Part shown: positions 19,701 through 27,296 of the stretch, piece by piece
How positions within the stretch are numbered: the stretch's first letter is position 1
Layout: every line of letters starts with the position of its first letter
Origin: DASXTB01 sp036505615
Lineage (GTDB): Bacteria > Acidobacteriota > UBA6911 > JACQSX01
DNA length: 45,886 bases
Reading direction: 5' to 3'
NCBI GenBank assembly: GCA_036505615.1
Contig: DASXTB010000421.1
Coordinates: forward strand, 1-45,886
Translations under genes and position numbers: made by a program
The notes under the pieces: model-generated
Told to the model about the DNA's origin: nothing
Databases searched by the model: none
The model's input: the letters and a program-made list of their open reading frames with translations, nothing else

Positions 19701-22700
19701 TGGGTGAAAAAACCGGACAACTTCAGCCGCATAATGGCGATCATCACACTTGCGGATCCAAGCAGCGGCTCCGAACCATATGATTTCGACAGACTCGAGT
19801 TGCGCCACGCAAGGCCATCGGAGGATCCTGCTGACACATCCACGCGGCTTAACTCGGTCGAATACGTTCGTCTCCTCAGATTCATTCGCCTTTGGAGAAA
19901 GACCGGGTGGACCATCGAGCAAACCGACGCTGCGATCTGCGCGTTGTATCGGCAGGACCTGGCGCCGCTGGCGCCCCAGGGTATCGATACAATCGCCAAG
20001 CTGGATGCAGGTTTTTTGACCTTAGTTCCTCGCCTCGGCATCGTCGTCCGCGTAATCAAGGCGCTGAACCTGAAGCCTGATCGCGACCTCTTACCGCTGC
20101 TTGCGTGTTGGTCCAACATCTGCACGTACGGTGATCATTCACTTTATGGGCGGATGTTCCTGAACCCATCCATTCTCAAACAGGACTCCGTATTCGCGGA
20201 TGACGGCTTCGGCAACTTCCTGAAAGACCCGACCAAGAGACTCGCCGACCACGCGGACGCGTTGCGGGCTGCCTTCCACATTAGCGCGGAGGAATTTGAT
20301 CGCATTTTCGCTGCGCTTGGTTTTGGCGGCGCCACGCCGTTGACTCTCTCCAACATCACCGCGATCTATCGCCGCGGTTGGCTGGCGCGCAAGCTGCGCC
20401 TCAGCGTCCGCGAGTTGTTGCTGCTGGCTTCGCTGACCGGCCTCGACCCATTCGGCTTGCCTGACCCCACGCATCCGGCGATGTTGCGGTTGATTGAACT
20501 GGTGCAGGCGATGAAAGACCGATCGCTTAAGTCTGCCGCCGCGCTCTATCTCATCTGGAACCAGGACCTGAGCGGCAAATCCCGGCCTGACGCGGTTCGC
20601 GTGTCGGAGTTCGCCCGCACGCTGCGAGGTGACTTCGCAAGCATCGACGACCAGTTCGCCGTCACCGAAGATCCAGCGGGCGACATCGCGCGCACGCGCA
20701 TGGCACTTGTCTATGGTCGGGAAACTGCCGACGCATTCTTCGTGTTGCTGGAGAACGCCGTCGTGCTCGATATTCCCTACACACATACAACATCAGCGCT
20801 CAAACCGGCGATAGCCGCGATCGATGCAAATCTCGTATATGACGACTTCCGCCATCGGCTCTCGCACATGGGTCTGCTCCCCGCCACGAGTCGCGATGCA
20901 CTGAAGGCAGTCTCCGGGGTCACCGCCGCATTCCGTAGCGCGGTGGATACTCTGTTCGCACGCGGCGAGGATCTCCGCGGATCGTTCTTGGCCCGACATC
21001 CGGAGTTGGAGCCGCTCTACGACGCTTTCGTCGCATCCACTGACCCACCCGAGAAGAAACGAAGCGCGCTCTTAGCCGCGTTCCGACCCGAACTGGCTGG
21101 ACGCCGCAAGCGCGAGCAAGCGCTGCAGCGATTGAGCGCGTCTGCATCTGTTGACATAAGCCTCGCCCAGAATCTGCTCGACCCTGAAATGGCCCCCTAT
21201 CCACTCCACGCCGCCGAGCATACCGACCAGCCCGCGCTGAACGACGTGATTGCGCTTGAGACTCCAGGTCTTGCCGCACAGTTTTTTTTCCGGGATACGG
21301 CGACCGGCGTCGCGGACGTTACGGTTCCGGCCGCGGCGAATCTGGACTACTCGAAGGCCGGTCCCGATTCACTGCCAAAGAATCCCACACCGGGCGGGGC
21401 GATTTCCGGCATATGGCAAGGCCGTGTCGAGACCCCGGAAGCCGGCTACTACAACATCGTCATCGAGGCGGATGCAGGCGCGACCGTATCGCTGACTTTT
21501 GCCGGCGCAGCGCAAACGCTGACACAGAATGGCGCCATCCGGCGCAACGCCAACCCGCTGCAATTGAAAGGGGGCACCCTCTACGACATCAAGCTAACCG
21601 TCGAGAAAGTAAAAGAGAGACTCAGCATCCAATGGGAGACGCCGAAGCGCCCTCGAGAAGTAATTCCCGGCCGTTACTTGTATCCGCCCACAATCCTCGC
21701 GCCGTTCAACGATGCCTACATTCGTTTCCTGAAAACGACATCGCTCGCAGCGGCGCTGCGGTTGACTGGTAATGAGATCGCACATTTTGCAACTGACTCT
21801 GACTACCAGGTCAACGGCGACGGCTGGCTCAATGCCTTGGCCGTGAGCGGCGACCCAATGCCGTCCACTGCGGCCGCGCTCCTGAGACCATTCGAGGCTC
21901 TCCTGGAGTTCGCTCGCATCAATGCCCATCTGTCCCCGGACGACGAACAGCTGCTGGGCATCTTGCAAGACCCGACGGCGGCCACGGCTACAGCTGAAAG
22001 CCAGTTGTTCACGCTCACGCGGTGGGACAGGGCGTCATTGGATGACGTGCTGACGCAGTTCGGCAGCACGATCGCGGGACTGTCGCACTTCGATTTGTTC
22101 CGTCGGGTGCACGACGCCTTCGCAGTGATACGGCGGATGGGTGTTTCCGGCGCGGCGCTGATTCGAGCAACGACCAATGCCCCAGACGGCGGAATTGTCC
22201 GAGACTTTCAGGCGGCGCTGCGCGCACGCTTTGCTGACTCTGATTGGCGCGATCTCATTCAGCCAATAAACGACACGATGCGCAGCCTTCAGCGTGATGC
22301 GCTTGTCGCCAGCATCCTCCACCAGATGCGCGAGAGTCCCGCGACGTCGCAGATCGACACGCCCGACAAGTTGTTCGAGTACTTCCTAATGGATGTGCAG
22401 ATGGAGCCCTGCATGCTGACGTCCCGCATCCGGCACGCGCTTTCATCGGTACAACTGTTTGCCGAGCGTTGCCTGATGAATCTCGAAACGCGCGTCTCTC
22501 CATCATCTATAAACGCCAATCAGTGGACGTGGATGAAGCGCTACCGCGTCTGGGAAGCAAACCGCAAAGTCTTTCTCTGGCCCGAGAACTGGCTGGAGCC
22601 CGAGTTGCGCGATGACAAGACGCCATTCTTCAAGGAGATTGAGAGCGAACTGCTGCAAAGCGATATCACTGAGGACTTGGCCGCCGGCGCAATGCTCAAT

Positions 22701-23849
22701 TACCTGGCGAAGCTCGAGGAAGTCGCCAAATTGGAGCCCTGCGGCCTGCACTACGAGGAGCCGACGGACACTCGGGGCGAGGTCCTTCACCTGGTAGCCC
22801 GCACAGCCGGCGCGCACCGTAAGTACTACTATCGCCGCTACCAGTCCGGCTACTGGACGCCGTTGGAACAGATCAAGTTGGATATCGAGGACAACCCGGT
22901 GATTCCTTATGTCTGGAACGACCGGCTGCTGCTGTTCTGGTTGCGACTCCTGAAGAAAGGCCCGGACCTGGCCGCCAAGCCGGCTGGAGGCAGGAGCCTC
23001 ACGACCATTACCACGAATGATCTGCCGCCTGATCCGCCGGTCAGGACGCAGGCCGTGTTGTGCTGGAGCGAGTACTACAACGGTCAGTGGCAGGCCGCGA
23101 AAACGTCCGATCTAAACCTGCCGACTACCTTAGACACATCCTCACCCGGCGTTTTCGATCGCGCGAAAATACGCCTCGGCGTCGCGGTCGAAGGGGATGC
23201 CCTCCGCCTCTACATCAAAGATACTCCCATAAGACCCTTAATAGCGGGTGTAGATATTGAAACATGGCCTGGTTCCTTTCTCTTCTATAACACGCATAGC
23301 CTCCCTGTTTGCGGGGAGACCGCTCCGGTGGCGCAGGCTGCGTCAGCCTCTATGAGGCGAAGAGAACTGACAGGGGCCAAGCAAGAATTCGCCTTCAGGT
23401 ACCGTGATCCCACAGGTGCGGACTCAACGCGATCGATCCTCAGGACGCAGTTACCTTTTGACTTTGTAGGTCCAAGACACGAATTGAAGGACATCTGGCG
23501 CGCGCCTGTTTTCATTGCCGACAGCCGACATGTTTTCCTGGTATCAAGTGAAGAACAACCGGTGAGGGTTCACGATTTCGGGGGCTACGGGACCTTCGTC
23601 AATCCGGACACCGTCAAAGAGGCGCAGATTCCCACACTGGTTGTGCCTGCCGCACCGCCCCAGAAACCGACCTTGTGGACTGATGGCTCTGCGATAGCTC
23701 CGGATCGGAACGTCGTGGACACTGAATCTATCAGGCGATTTGTCACCGAGGACGCCTACATACGCCAGGGCCTGGGCAGCACCCTCACCGTCATCTACCG
23801 CAACCTCAAGATTGGGCCTTCGGGTTCCAATGGCAGCCTCGAAAGGTAA
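16797..23849 (+). CDS. ABC (Tc) toxin, TcA N-terminal polypeptide (VRP1, PA14-like, neuraminidase-like regions)
   Basis: This 2350-aa protein is the N-terminal portion of a TcA subunit. Residues ~5-105 resemble a peptidoglycan-binding repeat (PVADLQDALLFL, ATARLVRHFQNQQ). Residues ~105-200 look like a transthyretin-like sandwich (VSGRVYTGDRAGVDGLRVQV). A VRP1-like region (about 570-700) carries the hallmark LFGSMDFCACDHCRSVLSP then AAYLVDLL. Residues ~1488-1640 look like an embedded PA14 domain (AAQFFFRDTATG, YYNIVIEADAGATV, IQWETP). The block around 1900-2040 is strongly TcA-like (YRVWEANRKVFLWPENW, EPELRDDKTPFFKEIESELL), followed by the neuraminidase-like beta region (HRKYYYRRYQSGYWTP). Tc proteins are cytoplasmic until release. 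Known split TcA N-terminal halves are about 1100-1200 aa, so this one is about twice the usual size. Its stop is 13 bp before the C-terminal gene. Confidence 0.9.
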   Translation: MNPITFPLQPGQQGPPVADLQDALLFLISHQVIKTFPAPNRPTVEELQALTEGLKLERTRSNFGNATARLVRHFQNQQALGDHLAVVEATTAAAINKLLTDLGVLTPSPTFEVSGRVYTGDRAGVDGLRVQVVDKNAGPDVVLAEGATDNARNFTLSFTTTALPQGKSVPDLQVRVLNGDVLLGASDVRYNATPSETLDVILPAAAADALPSEHTALTGAIAAHFNGKLADLQESDNPGERQDITYLANKTGWDARAVALAALADQFSATTALPTAPASAIPASFFYALFRAGLPANEDILYRTDAKSLETIWNKAAEQGVIPSSITNTIPAMVRQFQSLNSTKLLTGPALTGVSSLQELLASSNLNDAQQQQFASIYAANRTDVRALWSAVGTALGQGTAARLQLDGKLAFLTMNNAPLMQALHGVAGAQGLSDPVQLARAGFHRAEKWGALLNANIPLPNEIPGDTPEAKRTNYAELLAAQVRLSYPTAAVAEMVKSGDLPVDAPAQVNAFLTKHQGKFEIGVHPVEQFIARNNIQVAPETVDQIKRLQRVYQITPSDQAMAGLLKRGIDAAYHVVRFEKETFVERFAPDLGGAHQAALVYDKSQQVHNATLNIAISYLTAKNGVALGTSPMVLGTAGLSNGGQVLRPAPSGPTADNPDVIAYPTLESLFGSMDFCACDHCRSVLSPAAYLVDLLHFIDRDPAETGKENPQAVLLERRPDIQHLPLTCENTNTPLPYIDVVNETLEYFIANSVQELSLKEYTGHDTSGVASEDLMASPQFVMDTAYTILRNQRFPTPLPFHQPLENLRRYFDKLEAPLPWAMERLRKTDDLERGTNPYGWRDILMENIGLSREEHEILTDSAAVPLRRMYGFATGTADADVIAALSNAKLFARRAGISNDELVSLLRTRFINPNGDLIPKLERLGVPFATLKGLHDGTITDAEFDALLPTGAGTLDPAQYGGDIKAWVKKPDNFSRIMAIITLADPSSGSEPYDFDRLELRHARPSEDPADTSTRLNSVEYVRLLRFIRLWRKTGWTIEQTDAAICALYRQDLAPLAPQGIDTIAKLDAGFLTLVPRLGIVVRVIKALNLKPDRDLLPLLACWSNICTYGDHSLYGRMFLNPSILKQDSVFADDGFGNFLKDPTKRLADHADALRAAFHISAEEFDRIFAALGFGGATPLTLSNITAIYRRGWLARKLRLSVRELLLLASLTGLDPFGLPDPTHPAMLRLIELVQAMKDRSLKSAAALYLIWNQDLSGKSRPDAVRVSEFARTLRGDFASIDDQFAVTEDPAGDIARTRMALVYGRETADAFFVLLENAVVLDIPYTHTTSALKPAIAAIDANLVYDDFRHRLSHMGLLPATSRDALKAVSGVTAAFRSAVDTLFARGEDLRGSFLARHPELEPLYDAFVASTDPPEKKRSALLAAFRPELAGRRKREQALQRLSASASVDISLAQNLLDPEMAPYPLHAAEHTDQPALNDVIALETPGLAAQFFFRDTATGVADVTVPAAANLDYSKAGPDSLPKNPTPGGAISGIWQGRVETPEAGYYNIVIEADAGATVSLTFAGAAQTLTQNGAIRRNANPLQLKGGTLYDIKLTVEKVKERLSIQWETPKRPREVIPGRYLYPPTILAPFNDAYIRFLKTTSLAAALRLTGNEIAHFATDSDYQVNGDGWLNALAVSGDPMPSTAAALLRPFEALLEFARINAHLSPDDEQLLGILQDPTAATATAESQLFTLTRWDRASLDDVLTQFGSTIAGLSHFDLFRRVHDAFAVIRRMGVSGAALIRATTNAPDGGIVRDFQAALRARFADSDWRDLIQPINDTMRSLQRDALVASILHQMRESPATSQIDTPDKLFEYFLMDVQMEPCMLTSRIRHALSSVQLFAERCLMNLETRVSPSSINANQWTWMKRYRVWEANRKVFLWPENWLEPELRDDKTPFFKEIESELLQSDITEDLAAGAMLNYLAKLEEVAKLEPCGLHYEEPTDTRGEVLHLVARTAGAHRKYYYRRYQSGYWTPLEQIKLDIEDNPVIPYVWNDRLLLFWLRLLKKGPDLAAKPAGGRSLTTITTNDLPPDPPVRTQAVLCWSEYYNGQWQAAKTSDLNLPTTLDTSSPGVFDRAKIRLGVAVEGDALRLYIKDTPIRPLIAGVDIETWPGSFLFYNTHSLPVCGETAPVAQAASASMRRRELTGAKQEFAFRYRDPTGADSTRSILRTQLPFDFVGPRHELKDIWRAPVFIADSRHVFLVSSEEQPVRVHDFGGYGTFVNPDTVKEAQIPTLVVPAAPPQKPTLWTDGSAIAPDRNVVDTESIRRFVTEDAYIRQGLGSTLTVIYRNLKIGPSGSNGSLER

Positions 23850-23850
23850 A

Positions 23851-23862
23851 GGGAGGAGACAA
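23851..23862 (+). promoter_or_regulatory. Ribosome binding site of the TcA C-terminal gene
   Basis: GGGAGGAG at 23851-23858 lies 4 bp before the ATG at 23863 and starts right after the TAA of the preceding gene. It shows that the TcA split is a true two-gene arrangement with its own translation start, not simply a frameshift. It also favours this ATG over the open extension back to 23740, which has no TcA-like sequence. Confidence 0.75.
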
Positions 23863-26800
23863 ATGCCAAGCATGAAAGATCTCGTCGGATTCCATGATCA
23901 GTTGGTAGCGAGCGACTGGGACACAGTGCAGGTGGGCAGTTTGGACACGCCGTTCACGTATAGGTTCCAAAACTTCTTCCATCCTTTTGTCGGTGAGTTT
24001 ATCGCGAAACTGAACCAAGACTCTTTGTCCGGGATGCTAGACCCCACGTGGCAAGACAGCCTAACGACGCCGGACCCGAACGTCGATCCTACACACGATT
24101 TTTTCCACGTGCTCTACCAGCCGCAGAGCAGCAATCTCATCCATGTAGAATCGTCTCGCAAGGAAATGGATTTTACTGCCCATGGATTGTATGCGAATTA
24201 CAATTGGGAGCTGTTCTTCCACATCCCGGTTACAATCGCGGTGCATCTGAGCAAGACCCGCAGGTTCGCCGAAGCGCAGCGCTGGTTCCACTACGTCTTC
24301 GATCCTACCTCGAACGACACGACCCCTGAGCCTCCCAGGCGCTTTTGGAGGTTCCTCGCCTTTCGGCAAAACAGAGATCCCAAACAGATCGATGCTTTGC
24401 TTGCGCTGTTGAGCAAAGCGCCGGGGGAATTATCAGCTCAAGATCGGCAATTGCAGGCCGATATTCTGAACGGCTATCAGGCAATTCTCAACAAGCCCTT
24501 CCAGCCTCACGCCGTCGCGCGGACGCGGCATCTGGCCTACCAATACTGTGTGGTAATGAAGTATCTGGACAACCTGATCGCTTGGGGAGACGACTTATTC
24601 CAGCGGGACACGATCGAGTCCGTCAACGAGGCGACGCAGTTATACGTGCTGGCCGCCAATCTGCTTGGACCGCGTCCGCAGCGTATTCCGCCGCCGGGGA
24701 CGGCGCAGCCGAAAACATTCGCCCAGCTCAAGGCCCAGGGCCTGGATGCGATGGGGAACGCGCTTGTTGAGCTCGAAGGCAAGTTCCCATTCAACCTGGG
24801 AACCGCCGCCTCTGGAGACAGTGTCGACGGCGAGAGCGCCGGGCCGCTCTTTGGCATCGGCCGCACGCTCTACTTTTGCATTCCGCGCAACGAGAAGCTG
24901 CTCGCTTACTGGGACACTGTCGGCGACCGCCTGTTCAAGATTCGCCACTGCATGAACATTCAGGGGGTGGTGCGTCCCCTGGCGCTTTTCGATCCACCAA
25001 TCGACCCCGGCATGCTTGTCAAAGCATCGGCGGCGGGACTCGATCTGAGCAACATTGTGAGTGGCCTGACCGAACCCATCGGTCCTGTCCGTTGTGTGAT
25101 CTTGATTCAGAAGGCCCTCGAGTTGTGTGCCGAGGTTCGCGGACTTGGCGGCGCACTGCTTTCCGCGCTCGAAAAGGGCGACGCGGAGCATCTGGCGCTG
25201 GTGCGCCAGCGTCACGAAATTCAAATTCAGCAGATGGCGCAGCAAGTGCGCTTTCTCCAATGGCAGCAGGCGCAGAAGACTACTGAATCGCTGCTCGCGA
25301 ACCGGGCGACGGCTCTCGAGCGACTCCACTATTATCAGCGTTTGCTTGGCCTTCCCGCCGACCAGAACGCACCGGACGAGTTGACGCTCGACCGTCGCGA
25401 GCTGACTGAGGAGAATTTCGATGATGCATTCGAGGCGCTGGTCGCCAAATACGGCAATCAACTTACTCGGCAGACACTCTTGGAGCTCAAGCTGGCGGGA
25501 GACTCATCGCCAAGTAACGGTTCAGGATTTTCCGGGAACGGCAAGCTATACCTGACGCCTAACGAAAATACAGAGTTGAACACTCATCTGCCAGCGGCGA
25601 GAAATAGTCATCTGGCTGCGTCCGCTGTGGAGGCGATTGCGTCAGCATTTTATCCAGTCCCAGATGCCAACTTGAACGCGCATTTTTGGGGGATAGGTGC
25701 CTCAGCGACGGTAGGTGGAGGAGCCAAACTGGCAGCTGCGGCAAGATCTCTGGCTGCGATTTTCCAGATGAGAGCTACCTGGGAACAGGACCAGGCGGGC
25801 ATGGCCGCGCGAGCGGCAGGGTACGAGCGACGCGCCGATGAATGGATTCTCCAGTATAACCTCGCCGCGCACGAACTGATGCAGATCGGCCGGCAGATTC
25901 TCACCTCGCTGATTGCCGAACAGATCGCACACCACGAGTACTTGAGTATTCAGCAACAGATCGGCAACGCGCAGGAGGTAGACCAGTTCCTGCGCGATGA
26001 GTTCACTAACGAAGATTTGCTTCTATGGATGCAGGGCGAGATCTCGCGCCTTTACTATGAATACTATCGGTTTGCCTTCGACACCGCGCGCAAGGCCGAG
26101 CGTACGATGAAACAGGAGCTGATGTGCCCCGAGCTGGATGCTCAGGACTTCGTTAAGTTCAACTACTGGGACGGCGGGCGCAAAGGCCTGCTCTCCGGCG
26201 AGGCGCTCTATCTCGATGTCAAGCGGATGGAGATGGCTTACTACGAGAACAACAAGCGCGAGTACGAGCTAACGAAACATGTGTCATTGCGGCAACTCAA
26301 CCCGCTGGCTTTGCTCACACTGAAAGCCACCGGTGCCTGTGAAGTCAGGCTACCCGAATGGCTGTTTGATCTCGATTGCCCGGGCCATTACATGCGCCGG
26401 ATCAAGAACGTCAGTCTTTCGATCCCCTCGGTGACCGGACCATACACCAGCGTCAACTGTGCTTTGTCGCTGCTCAAGAGTTCGCTGCGCAAGTCTCCGC
26501 TGCTGCGGGACGGCGAGTACGCTCGACAAGGTAGTGAAGACGATCGCTTTGTCGATTATTTCGGAACAATCCAATCCATTGTTACCAGCAGTGGGATCAA
26601 CGACGGCGGTATGTTCGATGTTAATCTGCGCGAAGAGCGATTCCTGCCGTTTGAAGGCGCCGGCGCCGACAGTTTCTGGAGACTGGAACTGCCCACGGCA
26701 TTCCGTCAGTTCGACTACAACGCCATTTCCGACGTGATCCTTCATTTGCGATACACGGCGCGAGACGGTGGCAAAGATCTGAGTACTGCGGCCACCGCTG

Positions 26801-27210
26801 CCGCCACGAATTTGTTGGAAGGGGAAAACGGTGAAGCATTGTTGGCACTCTTCAGCCTCCGGCATGAGTTCCCTTCGGAGTGGCACCGGTTTGTGAGCTC
26901 CCCGTCTTCTGCAGTCAACACCATGACAGTGGATTTGGCTACAACGAGATTTCCCTTCTTCGTGCAGAACCGAAACATCACCGTCAGGAAGGCCACGGTG
27001 AAAGTGATTGCGAGAACCTCTCCTCGAGCTGCCATTGTGCCCGGACCGGTGATATCCGAATCCGACCTGACCAAAAACCCCTGGACTGACGAGGAAAACA
27101 CTGGGGAGGGCAAGCCTGGACCGTGGACGCTTGGAATTGGAACAAACTTCGATCTGAAGTTGGTCGAGGATGTCTTTGTGATTTTCGCATACGCCGCGGG
27201 TGCAAATTAG
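23863..27210 (+). CDS. ABC (Tc) toxin, TcA C-terminal polypeptide (pore-forming and TcB-binding)
   Basis: This 1115-aa protein is the C-terminal portion of a TcA subunit and is close in size to the split C-terminal parts known from TcaB/YenA2-type systems. Near the N-terminus is FQNFFHPFVGEFIAKLNQD then NWELFFHIPVTIAVHLS and RWFHYVFDPT, all typical TcA segments. A helical region follows (about 445-790), with a glycine/alanine-rich stretch near 585-640 (FWGIGASATVGGGAKLAAAA) that fits the translocation channel. The region around residue 838 has the family signature PGHYMRRIKNVSLSIPSVTG then PYTSVNC, and DYFGTIQSIVTSSGINDGGM leads to the C-terminal TcB-binding sheet (FRQFDYNAISDVILHLRYTA). It should pair with the 2350-aa protein encoded just upstream. 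It is the last gene of the operon, and the next gene is convergent. Confidence 0.93.
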   Translation: MPSMKDLVGFHDQLVASDWDTVQVGSLDTPFTYRFQNFFHPFVGEFIAKLNQDSLSGMLDPTWQDSLTTPDPNVDPTHDFFHVLYQPQSSNLIHVESSRKEMDFTAHGLYANYNWELFFHIPVTIAVHLSKTRRFAEAQRWFHYVFDPTSNDTTPEPPRRFWRFLAFRQNRDPKQIDALLALLSKAPGELSAQDRQLQADILNGYQAILNKPFQPHAVARTRHLAYQYCVVMKYLDNLIAWGDDLFQRDTIESVNEATQLYVLAANLLGPRPQRIPPPGTAQPKTFAQLKAQGLDAMGNALVELEGKFPFNLGTAASGDSVDGESAGPLFGIGRTLYFCIPRNEKLLAYWDTVGDRLFKIRHCMNIQGVVRPLALFDPPIDPGMLVKASAAGLDLSNIVSGLTEPIGPVRCVILIQKALELCAEVRGLGGALLSALEKGDAEHLALVRQRHEIQIQQMAQQVRFLQWQQAQKTTESLLANRATALERLHYYQRLLGLPADQNAPDELTLDRRELTEENFDDAFEALVAKYGNQLTRQTLLELKLAGDSSPSNGSGFSGNGKLYLTPNENTELNTHLPAARNSHLAASAVEAIASAFYPVPDANLNAHFWGIGASATVGGGAKLAAAARSLAAIFQMRATWEQDQAGMAARAAGYERRADEWILQYNLAAHELMQIGRQILTSLIAEQIAHHEYLSIQQQIGNAQEVDQFLRDEFTNEDLLLWMQGEISRLYYEYYRFAFDTARKAERTMKQELMCPELDAQDFVKFNYWDGGRKGLLSGEALYLDVKRMEMAYYENNKREYELTKHVSLRQLNPLALLTLKATGACEVRLPEWLFDLDCPGHYMRRIKNVSLSIPSVTGPYTSVNCALSLLKSSLRKSPLLRDGEYARQGSEDDRFVDYFGTIQSIVTSSGINDGGMFDVNLREERFLPFEGAGADSFWRLELPTAFRQFDYNAISDVILHLRYTARDGGKDLSTAATAAATNLLEGENGEALLALFSLRHEFPSEWHRFVSSPSSAVNTMTVDLATTRFPFFVQNRNITVRKATVKVIARTSPRAAIVPGPVISESDLTKNPWTDEENTGEGKPGPWTLGIGTNFDLKLVEDVFVIFAYAAGAN

Positions 27211-27296
27211 AAATGTTTTTCCCAGAAATCTCTCATCAGAGTGAAAGGCATGGTGATTGCCGCAACCATCAGCGGGGCTATCTTTGTCGGATGTCC

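Noticed and set aside
18882..19922. 346-codon minus-strand frame opposite the TcA N-terminal gene
   Set aside because: Arg/Val-rich with no recognisable motif and fully antisense to a convincing gene.
23740..23862. TcA C-terminal gene starting at 23740, overlapping the N-terminal gene
   Set aside because: The 41 extra codons overlap the previous gene in another frame, show no TcA-like sequence, and GGGAGGAG clearly precedes the ATG at 23863.
23740..23870. TcA split as a sequencing frameshift in a single gene
   Set aside because: There is a stop codon, a ribosome binding site and an ATG in the expected order with 13 bp between them. Naturally split TcA proteins are known. An error is not fully excluded but is less likely.
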